From: Phoronis australis
Taxonomy: Eukaryota; Phoronida; Phoronidae
Reading direction: 5' to 3'
Assembly: GCA_002633005.1 (NCBI GenBank)
Contig: NMRA01000526.1
Span: forward strand, 1 to 35,984
Length of the DNA stretch: 35,984 nt
The position numbers and the translations under genes are program-made. Positions 21,060-32,189 of this stretch are shown piece after piece; positions within the stretch are counted from its first letter, which is position 1, and each line of letters opens with the position of its first letter. The notes beneath the pieces are model-generated. The model worked only from the letters and a program-made list of their open reading frames with translations, searched no databases and was not told the origin of the DNA.

Positions 21060-22520
21060 CTGGCTGGTTGGTTACACTTGAACATGAATATTGGAAGGCT
21101 CGAGCCCGGGAGAAGGCGACATAGAGCTGTTCATGTGCAAATTCATGGCAAGGCAAGTAAATGCCGAGTATGATGAATGTTTGTCGCTGTGACTTATTAA
21201 TAACCATTGAATAGGCTAACCTAATGGGGACCTATACACGTTGTAATGTGAAGGGGAGATTGACATCAGATGGAGCAAGCTTGATGTTAAGTCTCAGCAC
21301 TCTTTTACTCAGGTTTGTTTATTTCTGCATCTAGCACAGTGTCATAAAGATGACGACATATAAGTCTTGTACAATTACACAGGCCTGATTTCACATCCAA
21401 GTTGCGAAAGAGCATAACGAAGGCACCAGGCTTGAGGAGGAGGTGGTACGGGGGCATTCCTGTGGGTGTGATGGAATTCAAGAATTCCATCGGGTAATTG
21501 TCGGCTTCCTCGTCATCTGCAATGGCCTTATCCACACTCAGTTTAATTCTCAACTGTCCAGGAACTTAGGCTATGATGCAATCAGTGAAAGCAAGAGTTG
21601 TGTCATTCTTTGGAGTCAAGATTGCCACGTCTTTCAGGCTCTGAGGGCTGCTTAAGTCTGTAAAGACTGCTGCAACAATTTCTTTTACGATGTTGCATTG
21701 TGTTGGCATGGTAACTGAAGCAGCCATTTCATTGCCGTGATTTTCTAGTACACCGTCGCCTAGCTTTAGAAGTCACTGTGAGAAATGCTCGCTGTTTTCT
21801 CCAACACGCATATTTTTGTCAGTTTCAACATCTGAAAGTGGCTCCACACCTGTGAACTTTTAACACAGTTCTCCAATATGACGGTTCTTGACTGTCTAGG
21901 ACCTAACGAAATGCCACCAAATGGACTCATATTTCCAGTGACGTCTTGTAACATTTGATCAATTGCCATCAGAGCATTTGCAGGAACCATTGATGCCTGG
22001 TCAATAACAAAGACTGCTACAGATCGCAGATATTCTCCGTGCTTGGATTCAGGGGAGACATGGCATGAAATTGTATCCAACCCTAGGACATAAGAGTTGC
22101 TGCTATACTTGTCCAAGCACAGGCAACCACACGAATACCAATATTGCGGCATGAGGAAGTAATTGTGTTGTAGGCCATCATCTTTCCACTACCTCATGGG
22201 CCATCTAGAAAGAACGTTTGGCTGCAGCGAGAGGAGGCGTTGTCTTCGTCCACATGGCGTAAAACTGTGTTGATGAACAGGCGCTGCTCACCATTCAACA
22301 TCTCCATCACCTTTGCAGATGTTTCTGTCTCGATTTCACTGCTCAAAAATGGTACTCACAGCATGCAGAGCGAGCTGAATGGACACTTCACGTGTGTTGC
22401 CGTGCAGGTGAAGGAAGTCCTCAATGAAACTATCTTTGTACTTCTCCCAGAGGGTAGAGTGTATTGCTGTGTGAACAGATAGTGGCAAAGAGAGAGCACA
22501 TTTGCCTTGGCATCTGAAAC
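21060..22520 (-). pseudogene. Decayed Helitron Pif1-type helicase
   Basis: Reading on the minus strand, pieces in changing frames line up with the helicase half of a Helitron RepHel protein: LWEKYKDSFIEDFLH; LNGEQRLFINTVLRH; FLDGP-stop-GSGK (Walker A at about 22190, its first glycine replaced by TGA); AWTSIAATLM; FVIDQASMVPANAL (motif II with Q where E is expected); SPFGGISLG; ILENCVKSSQVWSHF; NYPMEFLNSITPTGMPP; LKPGAFVMLFRNLDVKSGLC; VPIRLAYSMVINKSQRQTF; and HEQLYVAFSRARAF (final helicase motif). Stops and frameshifts are frequent and the HUH Rep domain was not found upstream, so the copy is dead and 5'-truncated or scrambled. Confidence 0.85.
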
Positions 22521-22680
22521 ACAGCCGCTTCTGGGAGGCACCTGTTCCACTCTGAATCGTCTTTCAGCAGATGGAGTCAAATCCATGCTCCTTTAAATGT
22601 ATCCAGTACCTGACCCTGTACTGTGCTTAGGACTTCAAACGATGTTGGGCCAGGTATGTGGAGAAGTACACGTCATACCA

Positions 22681-22925
22681 CCTGCCGTGCGCTGTGTTAA
22701 AAATGGCCAGTTACCGATTTTGGGACCTGAAGAAAAAGTTTGATAACGGGAGTATTCGTTCAAGTTGGGTGGCCTCCTAAGGTGTCCCTTTGTGTGCATA
22801 AGGTACAACAATGTGACTGATGTGTTAGTCGATGTGAGGCATAATTCGCTGAAAAGCTTCGGCATCTGAAGCACCTATAGGAGCTACACAGGTTCTATTG
22901 AGCCAGCTTAAGAGACGGTGGTCAC
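22681..22925 (+). repeat. Dispersed repeat, third copy of the 32-33 kb inverted repeat
   Basis: Agrees with 32840-33125 in the same orientation: shared blocks include CGATTTTGGGA.CTGA, AGAAAAAGTTTGATAA, CCTCCTAAGGTGT, TTAGTCG.TG.GGCA and TATAGGAGCT. It is more diverged, and lacks about 17 bases around the GGGACTGCTCG segment. It sits next to the Helitron remnant on the 5' side of the helicase, so it may be part of that element or an independent insertion. Confidence 0.75.
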
Positions 22926-23575
22926 AGTCTATGATCCATTATGAAAGGTGGTCAAGACCACCTAACAGAATAAGAAAGTCATCATGATTGTAATACAACA
23001 AAACATCATTAAATGGAATTGCTCTAAAAGCGACAATAAAGCTTTTCCAAGTATTTTATTTAAAAAAATGTAATAATCCTCAATAAAAACCACATGAAAA
23101 ATATTTGATCTGTTTAAATTAGATGCTAAATCTGGACAAATGTGCATGTGTCATCATTCCTTTATGTTAGTTAGACTGATTTATATAAAGCTTAATCCTA
23201 CCAACTTTTAAAATATACCCACCAGATGCATTGTTCAAAATCAGTTGGTAGCAACTGTAGCTTCATTAATGTTGAACTCCTTGTTGTTAATGCCCAGCTC
23301 TGGTAAAGACTTGGCATGCTGGTTGAGATGCTGTTTCAATTTCTGTCTGCATTGTATCAACTCATCCCTGACATGATGTTGTAGCTGTGGTTGGTACAGG
23401 TATGTACAACATGGCACAAAAGAATGCCTTGTGTTCTCCTTGACATCAGTCATTGAACCAGTGAACTTGTCACGGCCTGGTTAACTGTTTTTCCACTCAA
23501 AAAGTAGTAACTTTTTAGTGGCAGAAAGGCCTCTACAAAGGTGTTGATAAGGCTGGTGAAATGGGTGGCGGTGAT

Positions 23576-24930
23576 CACCTCACACTGATGAATATTAATC
23601 TTGTTCACTTATCATCATAAGTAAATTAATGTGTGCAGAATATTTCTGGGTAATATGTTTTACAACAATTGTCAGCCCCATTGTAAAATACAGATGAGAT
23701 CGAGTGATTCTGAGCTTTAGTCAAATTTCAAAGGATACATGAGAGTGAACCTTAACCTGTAGAATGCAAATTGGGGAGCAAGCTTGACTGCAACTTCTGT
23801 TTTCCTCTCTAAGTTGAGGCTGATCAATTGTCCAGTCTCCCAAGTTCTTCCACAACTCTCATTAAGAAATGAGTCTTCTTGAACCTTAGAACCAGTGAGT
23901 ATACTTTGCATCATTGAAATTTAAGTGCTTGAACTGCACGAGTACAAGCTATAGGCAGACAGTTTAAGAAGTCCGTACAGTTCACTGTCATAAAATCACC
24001 ACCAGGTACGAGTCAAGGTAATAGCTGAACCAAAAATGTCAATTAGTCCCTGGTATATAAAGTTCATAATTGTAGTGTTAATAATTACTAAGATAAAACT
24101 ATATCTAATAAAGTTATACTGTACCTTCTTTTTTTCACGCTGCATAAATGCTCTGACTACGGTTGGGACTAACAGTGAGACCCTGTGAATTATACCTGGT
24201 TACAATTTCCAGGTCAAAACTGATGCCACGAACCTTGTAGATGCCATAACAATTAATGGACGTCAAAAACACAACTTCCACAAGCAGCAGCCTAAATTAA
24301 CAACCCTGCGAGGGCGCTGCTAAGGTAACTTTTTTGCCAATGACCATAAATGACATTTGTTGTTCTTCACAGCGATAGGCTGCTCCGTGATGGATAGGTG
24401 AGACAGATATATGTGTCGGAAACTGTTCATCTTTGAAGGCTATCATGTTACTTTATTGGATGTCACAAGGTTTCCAGTGCTTTTTATGGAACTGAAACCC
24501 GGTTGCTGGTGGCATTAATAGGTCTACAGATTTCAAGGAAGTTCTAAGATGTTATAGGATGTACTTTGTATTCTGAAGATTTTTTTTCCGCAGATTCGTT
24601 GCCTCTATCTTCCTAATGCATTTCACGACCGACTACTTTGTACATCATTTGCCCATTGTTGGGTTATATTTCGATCTCTAAACCGAATCGTAAAAGTGTG
24701 TGCAGTGGTACGCATTGATTTGTTACTCAGTTCCCGCTACCTTGTTGTGCATTGAAACACTTCATAAGTTGGTGTTACTCGTGTCTGTCTCTCATGGCCT
24801 TGTACACGTACAACACTCCACCACCTTACACTTATGAATATTAGTCTTGCTCACTTTTTGTCATCAATAAATGTGCGTATTCAACTTAATTCTTGCTAAT
24901 ATGTTCTACTTGTTTGAATAATTGTGGACA
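23576..24930 (+). repeat. Pair of diverged direct repeats about 1.25 kb apart
   Basis: 23576-23680 and 24822-24930 share CACC.TACACT.ATGAATATTA followed by TCTTG.TCACTT, then AAT..ATGTG and TAATATGTT.TAC. Similarity is moderate with small gaps. They may be two members of a repeat family or ends of an old element; no coding sequence between them is recognised. Confidence 0.5.
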
Positions 24931-27129
24931 ATTAATTATTGTATACTCACTGTTAGGGTGAAACATTTTCCACACTGTTATGAGTGTGCTTCTCATTGGT
25001 TAAAAGAATTAGCATTCTGGTTGGTTGGTAGAAAGCTAACATTCGAACATTTTGGTTGAAAACTGAAATGTTTTTGTGACTTGCAACATCGTTAATAAAA
25101 TTGTGTCATTGCAATCAAGTCCGTAGGTATTCTGTGACTCACTCAAGATAAATAAGACTAAAACATGAACTATTCACTGAATAGTGCCTTTGATTTATTC
25201 CCAGACAACTTGTTTCCAACTAAAATCTAAACTAGGACATGCACACGGACGCATGCTCACACACAGAAATCTGCGTATCTAAACATCATCCTTGTAGAGT
25301 GCCACTCTTTTAACTATGGTGCTGTGAAAGTGAGAATGTGGATTGTTACAATAACGATGCCAGATGAAACTTTACATTCCTGACATTTCAGTTGGCAGTA
25401 CTTCTGATGCTGTATGCAGGTGTGTACTGCCATTTTGCATGGATGTTGGTGTGTGTCTTTCGTAAACAATCCTGCCGCATGCACCATGGCTTGCTACCGG
25501 CAATATTGATAATATCTGGTCTATCTGTTAGCATTTCCGGTAAACAGCACAAAAACCACTTAGCGTTGGAAGATAATTTCTAAATTTATTACCAGGGCTA
25601 ACAATTTAGTCCAGAACATTTTTAAAACAAAAAATCCACTCACGAATAAGTATTTTTCTTACAGAGTTCAGCTTGGCCTTGCTATTCAAGTTCATCTATC
25701 TTGTTTTAGTATTCTTTTGCAAATGTGGAACACAAAATAGATGTGAAAATAAAGTGCCTTTGCAACTTTTTATTGCCGTACTCACGTTTTTTACTAATAT
25801 ACAAGTCATGTACATCTTCAACTGAGAATTGTTCTGCCTTTTTGCAAAATGAATGGAGGAGTGATAAGTCTGATCTGGAAGTAACTTTGTTCATGGTGCG
25901 TCAGGTATGATAATTACGAAGATATAAATCAACCCCACTTTTCAGATTTCACTCTCGTGAATATGCTTGGTTATCAGCACAACAGTGTTAACTGTCAGCC
26001 ATGTGAAGCAATTTTTATTGTGTTTTATTTGGACTTGCCACAGAGTGTAAAGTAATAATAATAAATAGATTGTCAGAAAGGGACGATAATGACTGCGCGA
26101 GTGAGACTTTTGCAATGTTGACAACCTTTCCAATGGCTTGTGCACCATAGCAAAACTATGCAAGAAAATAAAATGTGGATCATGCTCAATCACAGATGTT
26201 TAATTGTGGGCACAGTAGAATTAAAATTTTATTTAAATAATACATGTTGTATTAAGTTAGATATCCTTTGTACTATTTGACCCTTTCCGGTGCATTATGC
26301 CCCTCAGTAGAGAAATAAATGTGAAGTCCATAAAGCGTTGTTAATGCTGAGAATTATGGTGTCCAATTGTTTACACATCTGAATACGTGTTGAGTGAAAA
26401 GTCATATTTTCAGAAGAAAAATGTCCCAGGAAATAATATTAGGAAACATATTGTGTAGACATTCATCCATTTCTACCCTCATTCTGGTAAAAAACGCATG
26501 CTCCGTCAGCAAAACTGAAAAATGGAACACGTTACATGAGCAAGCCTTAGAAACACGAGCGTCTATGCAATTGTTTCCTGCAACTTTTATTCAGCTACTG
26601 TCAGTATGTCAAACGAAAGGATTGTGTCATCTCAACATGTTTCCTCTGAATGTCTCTTTTATCTTGTACATTGACGAAGTTTTTAATGATTGATTATACC
26701 AACTATTGAAATCTTGTATTTTTCTTAATCATAGAAATGACATGATCATTGTTGTAGAATGTTTTAGTAACTTATTGCTTTGTGGTTGTGCAGATGATGT
26801 GAAATATGCCAATAAAGTATTGGTTCATTAACAACAGATGAATTCAGAATAGAATACAAAGCGGTGCTGAACCACCACAAAACATCATTTTAAAGTCACA
26901 AAAAGAACTTACTCGTACTTTTAATTCTTAGGCTGTGTAGACCCAAACCAGAGAGTTTCCATGAAAAAAGTCACTCTTTTGTATGGTTTTGCATCCTACC
27001 ATTTGGTTTAGACCACTTACTGTTAAAAAATTGTCTCCACTTAACTTACTCTGAGGTGTTATTCCAGGGTTTGAGAACAATTGGCACTATTTATTGAAAC
27101 CATAAAATGACTCTAAATGACAAGCCAGC

Positions 27130-27216
27130 TTGGTCTAAAGCAATATGAAAAAAAACGTTCTTTTGAAATCCTGAAATCATCTCCAAGTTGACTTAACCAA
27201 GGAACAGTTTGAGACC
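27130..27216. repeat. Diverged MITE copy (GGTCTCAAA family)
   Basis: Runs from TTGGTCTAAAGCAATA to GGAACAGTTTGAGACC and aligns over its length with 31919-32004. Its left end has diverged. An inverted pair AGACCACTTAC / GTAAGTGGTCT lies around it at 27011-27021 and 27233-27243, so a larger element of about 230 bp is possible. Confidence 0.5.
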
Positions 27217-29023
27217 TATTTCGTAATCATGGTAAGTGGTCTCCATCAAAAGTTTTTTGTGTTGGAAGGTGGATTTATAGTTGATTTCAACCCTTCCAGA
27301 GGCAACCTTGTTCCTGGGTAACAAAGGTAGTCAGTTTAACATTACCTTTTGATACAACTTAGTCCACAAATGTGCACAATCTTCCACAAAACACTACACA
27401 TGACAAACTGTTCCCACGTACAAGCAACCATTACCACACATAAATAAGTGTGGTCGTAGCCTAGATCGTTGTGCATGGTAAGCATTCCAATTGTGGAGCA
27501 TGTTAAGCACTTGGCGGGTTCTACTCCTTTGGAGCGTTCCCCTTTTTAGAATGCATATCATAAAGGCTTGATTATCACCTCTGAATTCGGTAACCAAGAA
27601 TCCAATAAGCATAATGGAAATTCAGAAACAAATTCACAAACACAGCTCTCTAGCATGCTTGTTTGGACAACCGCGGTAATTTTGGCCCTCTTTGGATGGG
27701 TGTCCAACAGTCTTATATCCATGGATTCTTAACATAACGATGGTGAATTCTCCAGCGAAGGAATTTACAGAACTTGCCCAGATTTTTCCAAACAAAAGCC
27801 CACCAACAACTAGCATAATAACCAATAAAAGTGAAAACATAATCATGTTGAGACAAAGAAAAGAACAGCACTTAAGTGTGGCATCAACTTCCAGTTTCAG
27901 AAGCAGCCGAATTGTGACATCCACCTACACAAAAATGGTGTCTGCGTCGAACATTTGTTGAAATGTCCAATAATACGGGAATTCCACTTGAGGTTGCGCT
28001 AACACTGTAACTTGTAACATTCACAGGTCCACTTGGACAGTACTGCCCAGATGGGACCCTAGCGCATATTGCGCCTAATACATGACTGAAGCAGTGTCAA
28101 GGAGGAAGTCAGTATCCCACAAAAGATGTATACAGGACGTGCTTTTTGGAAGGGTGACTCTACGAAAGGGTGTCCTTTCAGTCAAATTACCTGCAAAATG
28201 TCACTTTTTCTGACAAGATTGCTCGCAAAATAATGCTTTATGGAAATTCAAAACTTTATGGTTCTTTTTCCAACTACACAAATCTGCAGAAGGTATGCAA
28301 TGTTTTTTGTTTTAAAAAATTTTGGTAAAAATGATGTTCTTGTTCTTGACATCATGGAAGTCTTCACCATTTCAGTCTGATAGGGTTAAAAAATTCAACC
28401 GTCCAAAAATATAGTGCGAATGTGTTATGTAAATTATGGAACTTCCCCTACATAAAAGTGATTTTTCCGGAACAAAACTAGACTATGAAAGGTTTACTTC
28501 TTCATGGAAGTTTACTGCAAATGAAACAACTTTTCAAGTAGATATCTGTACAAAAAATAGTCATCTCGAATAACATATGGGAAATGACCATTGTGTGTTG
28601 ACACAACTTGGTTTAAACGAACTACTATCCTGTGATGCATACAGAATGACTTGTCAGTTTCGCTTTGCCACTGGAGCCTGGTTAAGCCATGCAGACTCTC
28701 ACCTCAAAGAGACCAAATTAGGGTAAAAATTATTCAGTTTAGACACAATATGACAGGAAATTTCATTTGTCAAATTTCTCAATGAAAAATATTTTAAATT
28801 TTTCAAGAAAATTTACTTTGATTTTGGCACAGTTTGCATGATGTAGCTATTACCAAAAAAAGCATTTGGTAAAATTTTGAGCATATGCAACAACGTGGTA
28901 AGCATCCAAAAATAGAAATATGCCAATTTTAGCATTATATTTTCATCCAAAAGACTTTTTACCACACTCTAGCGGCAATTGACCATTTCGGCACAGTTTT
29001 TCTGCTGACAAAATGTATTAAAA

Positions 29024-29427
29024 TTAATGAACATCCCTCTCAGATATAGTATCTTTAGCGCCTTCACTCTCTGCAATTTTGTCACGTTTACTAACACAAT
29101 CTTCCCCCTTCACATAAAATCGCCATGGTTTCCTGGCATATTCCTCACCAGCACCATCAATCCCTATTCTGGTACTAGTCACAATTCCATCAGAAGGAAC
29201 AGTTTCTCCATTTTCAACCCACAATTGGCCAAAAGTTGTCAAATCTTTGGCATTAAAATTTTCCTTGTCAAGAAAGAGCGCTTGACAAAGTTTTGATGGT
29301 CCATTTGATAACTCCTTTGTCTTCAAACTTTTTGCACTGCCTTTCCTTTTGAGATTTCTGCCTTTGGTCATGTGATCTTGTCCTTCAACAGGTTTAAGAG
29401 CACGTAGCAGTACACAACATCCATCTC
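29024..29427 (-). CDS. MPG: MPG/AAG DNA glycosylase, 3' coding exon
   Basis: The exon follows an AACATTTTTAG acceptor and runs to TAA at 29024-29026. With the previous exon it completes CKGDGCCVLLRALKPVEGQD, then an N-G-P-SKLCQAL motif (SNGPSKLCQALFLDKENF) and RIGIDGAGEEYARKPWRFYV, the conserved C-terminal half of alkyladenine glycosylase. The N-G-P..L motif and the final RIG...A....PWRF are diagnostic. The tail after RFYVKG (about 27 residues) is charged and not conserved in the family. The KGRNLKRKGSAKSLKTKEL segment is a basic loop, longer-looking than typical. Confidence 0.95.
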
Positions 29428-29902
29428 CTAAAAATGTTAAATTATGTTACATACATGCTGAAATGGTAGGAAAGTAAATTCTCATAACAGCAATAGTCAA
29501 AAATTGCCAATAGTGTTCATTACTAATCAATTTTAAAAACATTAAACATAAGCCTTAAGCTGGTTTCACCACAGTTTTTCACGGGTGGTACTACACCTGT
29601 TTTTAAATATTACATAAATCATTATTTGACATCATGTACTTAAGCTGATTTCAGCTTTTATGTAACACTTAGGGAAAACATACTAATAATAAAAATGAAT
29701 GCCACAACCTGACCAGACACTATTCTTGGCCTTGACTACCAGTACACGCACAATTTTGGTTTTTTCAACCTATCTCAAACAAGACTATGAAGTATGGATA
29801 ACTACAAAACTAATTAATTTTGAAGTCGAGCAATGACTGATACCCAATAGGCATTCACTACTTACTACATATTAAAAACATTTCTAAAAATGAGAATTTT
29901 AC
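29428..29902 (-). other. MPG intron
   Basis: GTAAAA donor at 29902 and TTTTTAG acceptor ending at 29428, separating two codon-split exons that join in phase (one base plus two). Nothing else seen in it. Confidence 0.85.
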
Positions 29903-30296
29903 CTTTGCATGATATATTCAGGCAGTAGTACATTCCATAAGTGAAGTAAACGTAAGACGTCCCTGGGACCATGAACATTGCTGCATTTCTTGCAGTAACT
30001 TTTCCGGAATACGAGTGGCAAGCTTTATCGTCCCTTCCAAGATAGGCCTCTGTCTCTACAATTATTCCACTCACACGAGAACCATCATCTAGTTTTCTCA
30101 CAAGCTTTTTCCCTAAAAGATTTTTGGCCAAATCCAAACCAGGTTGATCAAAAAATGAACGGCCTAATCTGGCCACGTGGTTCAGATGTGAGGTGCCAAT
30201 TAACTTCTTGTCTTCAGCATCTTTTCTTTTTCTGGCACTCCCTTTGAAGTATTTGCTCGTTTTATCACACTGAATGAACTTCCTCTTCTGCAGCAT
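29903..30296 (-). CDS. MPG: MPG/AAG DNA glycosylase, 5' coding exon
   Basis: MPG removes alkylated and deaminated purines (3-methyladenine, hypoxanthine, ethenoadenine) from DNA to start base excision repair in the nucleus. From ATG 30296 the two exons give 265 residues (human about 298). After a basic N-terminus the fold begins [20 protein letters not shown]. Pocket residues by spacing to human AAG: catalytic E83 (human E125, in ETEAYLG), Y85 (Y127), H94 (H136), Y117 (Y159), intercalating Y120 (Y162) and N127 (N169). All are kept. A TTCTTTTTTCAG acceptor ends at 30301, four bases before the ATG, so a non-coding or short coding exon probably lies further upstream; an alternative open frame extends upstream to 30566 but shows no homology. 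Donor AAAG|GTAAAA. Confidence 0.93.
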
Positions 30297-31052
30297 TTTC
30301 CTGAAAAAAGAATTTAACTTCAATGCACATTGTTGGCACAAAAACAGCAGTAAGGTTTCAAGGAAAAATATGGTACGTGGTATGATTTCAAATAACAAGG
30401 AACATTTATGAACACGCGAACAATGATCTTCAACCATCGTTGTACACTCTCCACAAATGTATATAACTTTGTAAAAAGCCAGGTTGACATTTGCACATGA
30501 GCTGCTCTTTGTACTTGATAGACAAGTACAAGAAATACCAGCACCAACCCTTGGCGCTAACATCAATACTCTTCCAAGCAGAGCATCACATCAGCAATGG
30601 CTTTCACACTACATCTTTGAAGACTGCTAGATCAGACAGTGTGTATATGATGTTAGATAAAAGAGTTGTTTGCACATTCTAATACATTAGCTAAGCCTCA
30701 AACTTTTGGAAAATTACACCAGGCTAAACCATAATACTCAGGTTGCAATACAAGTAAGCAGTATTTGAGAATAGAGGGATATCTTAGAAGCCATTGATGT
30801 CTTTAATCAAACTGACGTGTGATTCAACTAGTGTGACCGGGGCCCCGAGATGAGATAGGTTTATGCCAATGAAGATAACACAACAACAAAAATTACTGAC
30901 TTTTTAACATACTGGTAGTTGTGATGTGGGTTGACAGAGTGCCGCAATTTCAGAGTGTGTGAAATATGCTCATATGTTTCACCACCTTGTTGGGAAACCT
31001 AACAAAATGATGGAGTTAAGTCGGAGAATTGAAAAGTCAGTTTTTACGGAAA

Positions 31053-31093
31053 ATGTTTTCCAGGCAACATTTTAAGTTTGATCTTTGTTTGAG
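31053..31093 (+). CDS. Possible first exon of a small unknown gene
   Basis: From ATG 31053 the sequence reads MFSRQHFKFDLCL and ends at an AG|GTGACT donor with two leftover bases, which joins the exon at 31293 in phase to give an 85-residue protein. Support rests only on phase and donor. The same sequence could be intergenic. If real, the gene is divergent from MPG, with about 750 bases between their first coding exons. Confidence 0.3.
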
Positions 31094-31292
31094 GTGACTG
31101 GTCATTGAGGGGAACTTTAACTTAAACAAATACTTCGGAAATCAAGATTTCTTTCATACACGTCACATCATCCATGCACTTTGTTGCTCAGGTGACACAA
31201 GGATACGTTAGTAGCAATCACGGAGGATAAGGGGCGAGCGCGACCCAAGCAGGTTGCCAGTGTAGAGCATTAGTGAATATTTACCTGTGCAG

Positions 31293-31509
31293 CGATCCGC
31301 TCATTGAAAAATATGGCCTAGAAGATCTCTCACACCCAGCGCCACCTGGGCAGCAACAGGGCAAAATCACTGGATGGAGGAATGCAGTGGAAAGAAACCC
31401 TGATTCCCAAAGAATGAATTTATTTGAGATGAAAGGATTTAAAGCAGCTATCGACTCTCACATTCCTTCAAACAAGCAAACTTTTGATTTAGACCCCTTT
31501 CCACAATAA
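31293..31509 (+). CDS. Terminal exon of an unrecognised small protein
   Basis: The frame follows ATTTACCTGTGCAG and reads DPLIEKYGLEDLSHPAPPGQ, QQGKITGWRNAVERNPDSQR and MNLFEMKGFKAAIDSHIPSN to DLDPFPQ and TAA at 31507-31509. An AATAAA polyadenylation signal lies 54 bases after the stop (31563-31568). The composition, with few cysteines and a proline-rich hydrophilic start, looks like real coding sequence, and acceptor, stop and poly(A) signal are well placed. I do not recognise the family. No signal peptide or membrane segment is seen. Confidence 0.5.
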
Positions 31510-31562
31510 AATTGAACTGAACTTGTTCCCTATTCAGATGAGAAGTGATTCCTGGTTTTTCA

Positions 31563-31568
31563 AATAAA
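31563..31568 (+). promoter_or_regulatory. Polyadenylation signal AATAAA
   Basis: Canonical hexamer 54 bases after the stop codon of the unknown exon at 31293-31509. Confidence 0.5.
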
Positions 31569-31918
31569 AACAATGCTTATAATTCCTCGCGATCATGCTC
31601 TACCATCTAAATGGCACGCCATGTCAAATCAAACTCGTATTTGCAGAGTGTTATGTTCGTGGTTTTCATTAAACTTGCAGAGTTCAAAACATAACCTTAT
31701 ACAGCACTGGTAGCTAGAATCATAGATTGTGTAAGATGTGCAAAACAATTCTCTGAAATCTGATTATGACTCATGAGCATATGATCTTTAGTTCTGACAA
31801 ACAAGTTTTCAGTTGAGAGATAGACAGCATAGTGAATAGATGTATCTTGTAGATCTCTAGAGCCCACGTAAAACCGTAACATAGAGTTGTGTTTGAAAGA
31901 GGTTTTCATACACAGAGC

Positions 31919-32004
31919 TTGGTCTCAAACAATAAAAACCAAGCTCCCATTTACAAAGCCTAGAAATCACTTCCAGTTTGAAAGAAGGAACAATTTGAGA
32001 CCAA
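31919..32004. mobile_element. Short MITE with 11-bp perfect terminal inverted repeats
   Basis: An 86-bp element bounded by TTGGTCTCAAA (31919-31929) and TTTGAGACCAA (31994-32004). A diverged relative lies at 27130-27216 with similar interior order (AAGC..., AAATCA, TCCAGTTT, AAGGAACA). It has no coding capacity and must have depended on a transposase supplied elsewhere. Confidence 0.6.
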
Positions 32005-32189
32005 GGTTGGTTTTTGTGATTGAAGGTGGGCTCAACAGGAGGCTTCTATGATTGACAGTTACATATAGCAACACGTCTTTGATGGTTTCGCCAGGGCAGG
32101 CAGTAATTACCTGGAAGTTTCTGGCATACACGGGGGCCATGATGTGAGCAGAGCAGTCTGAGCCTGGTAGGGTCAGTCATATTGACTAG

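Larger units (their letters stand above)
22930..29020. other. Gene-free 6-kb stretch with repeat fragments
   Basis: No exon with a recognisable product on either strand. Present are a diverged direct repeat (23576-23680 and 24822-24930), a MITE-like element near 27130, and AT-rich sequence next to MPG that may include its 3' UTR. Two minus-strand frames ending at 23241 and 23717 could be terminal exons of unknown genes but have no supporting signals. Confidence 0.5.

Noticed and set aside
23241-23453. Minus-strand 70-codon frame (VRDELIQCRQKLKQHLNQ)
   Set aside because: The composition looks protein-like, but there is no recognisable family and no convincing acceptor or partner exon.
27634-27961. 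Overlapping 89- and 96-codon frames on opposite strands
   Set aside because: No motif on either strand and no splice or poly(A) support.
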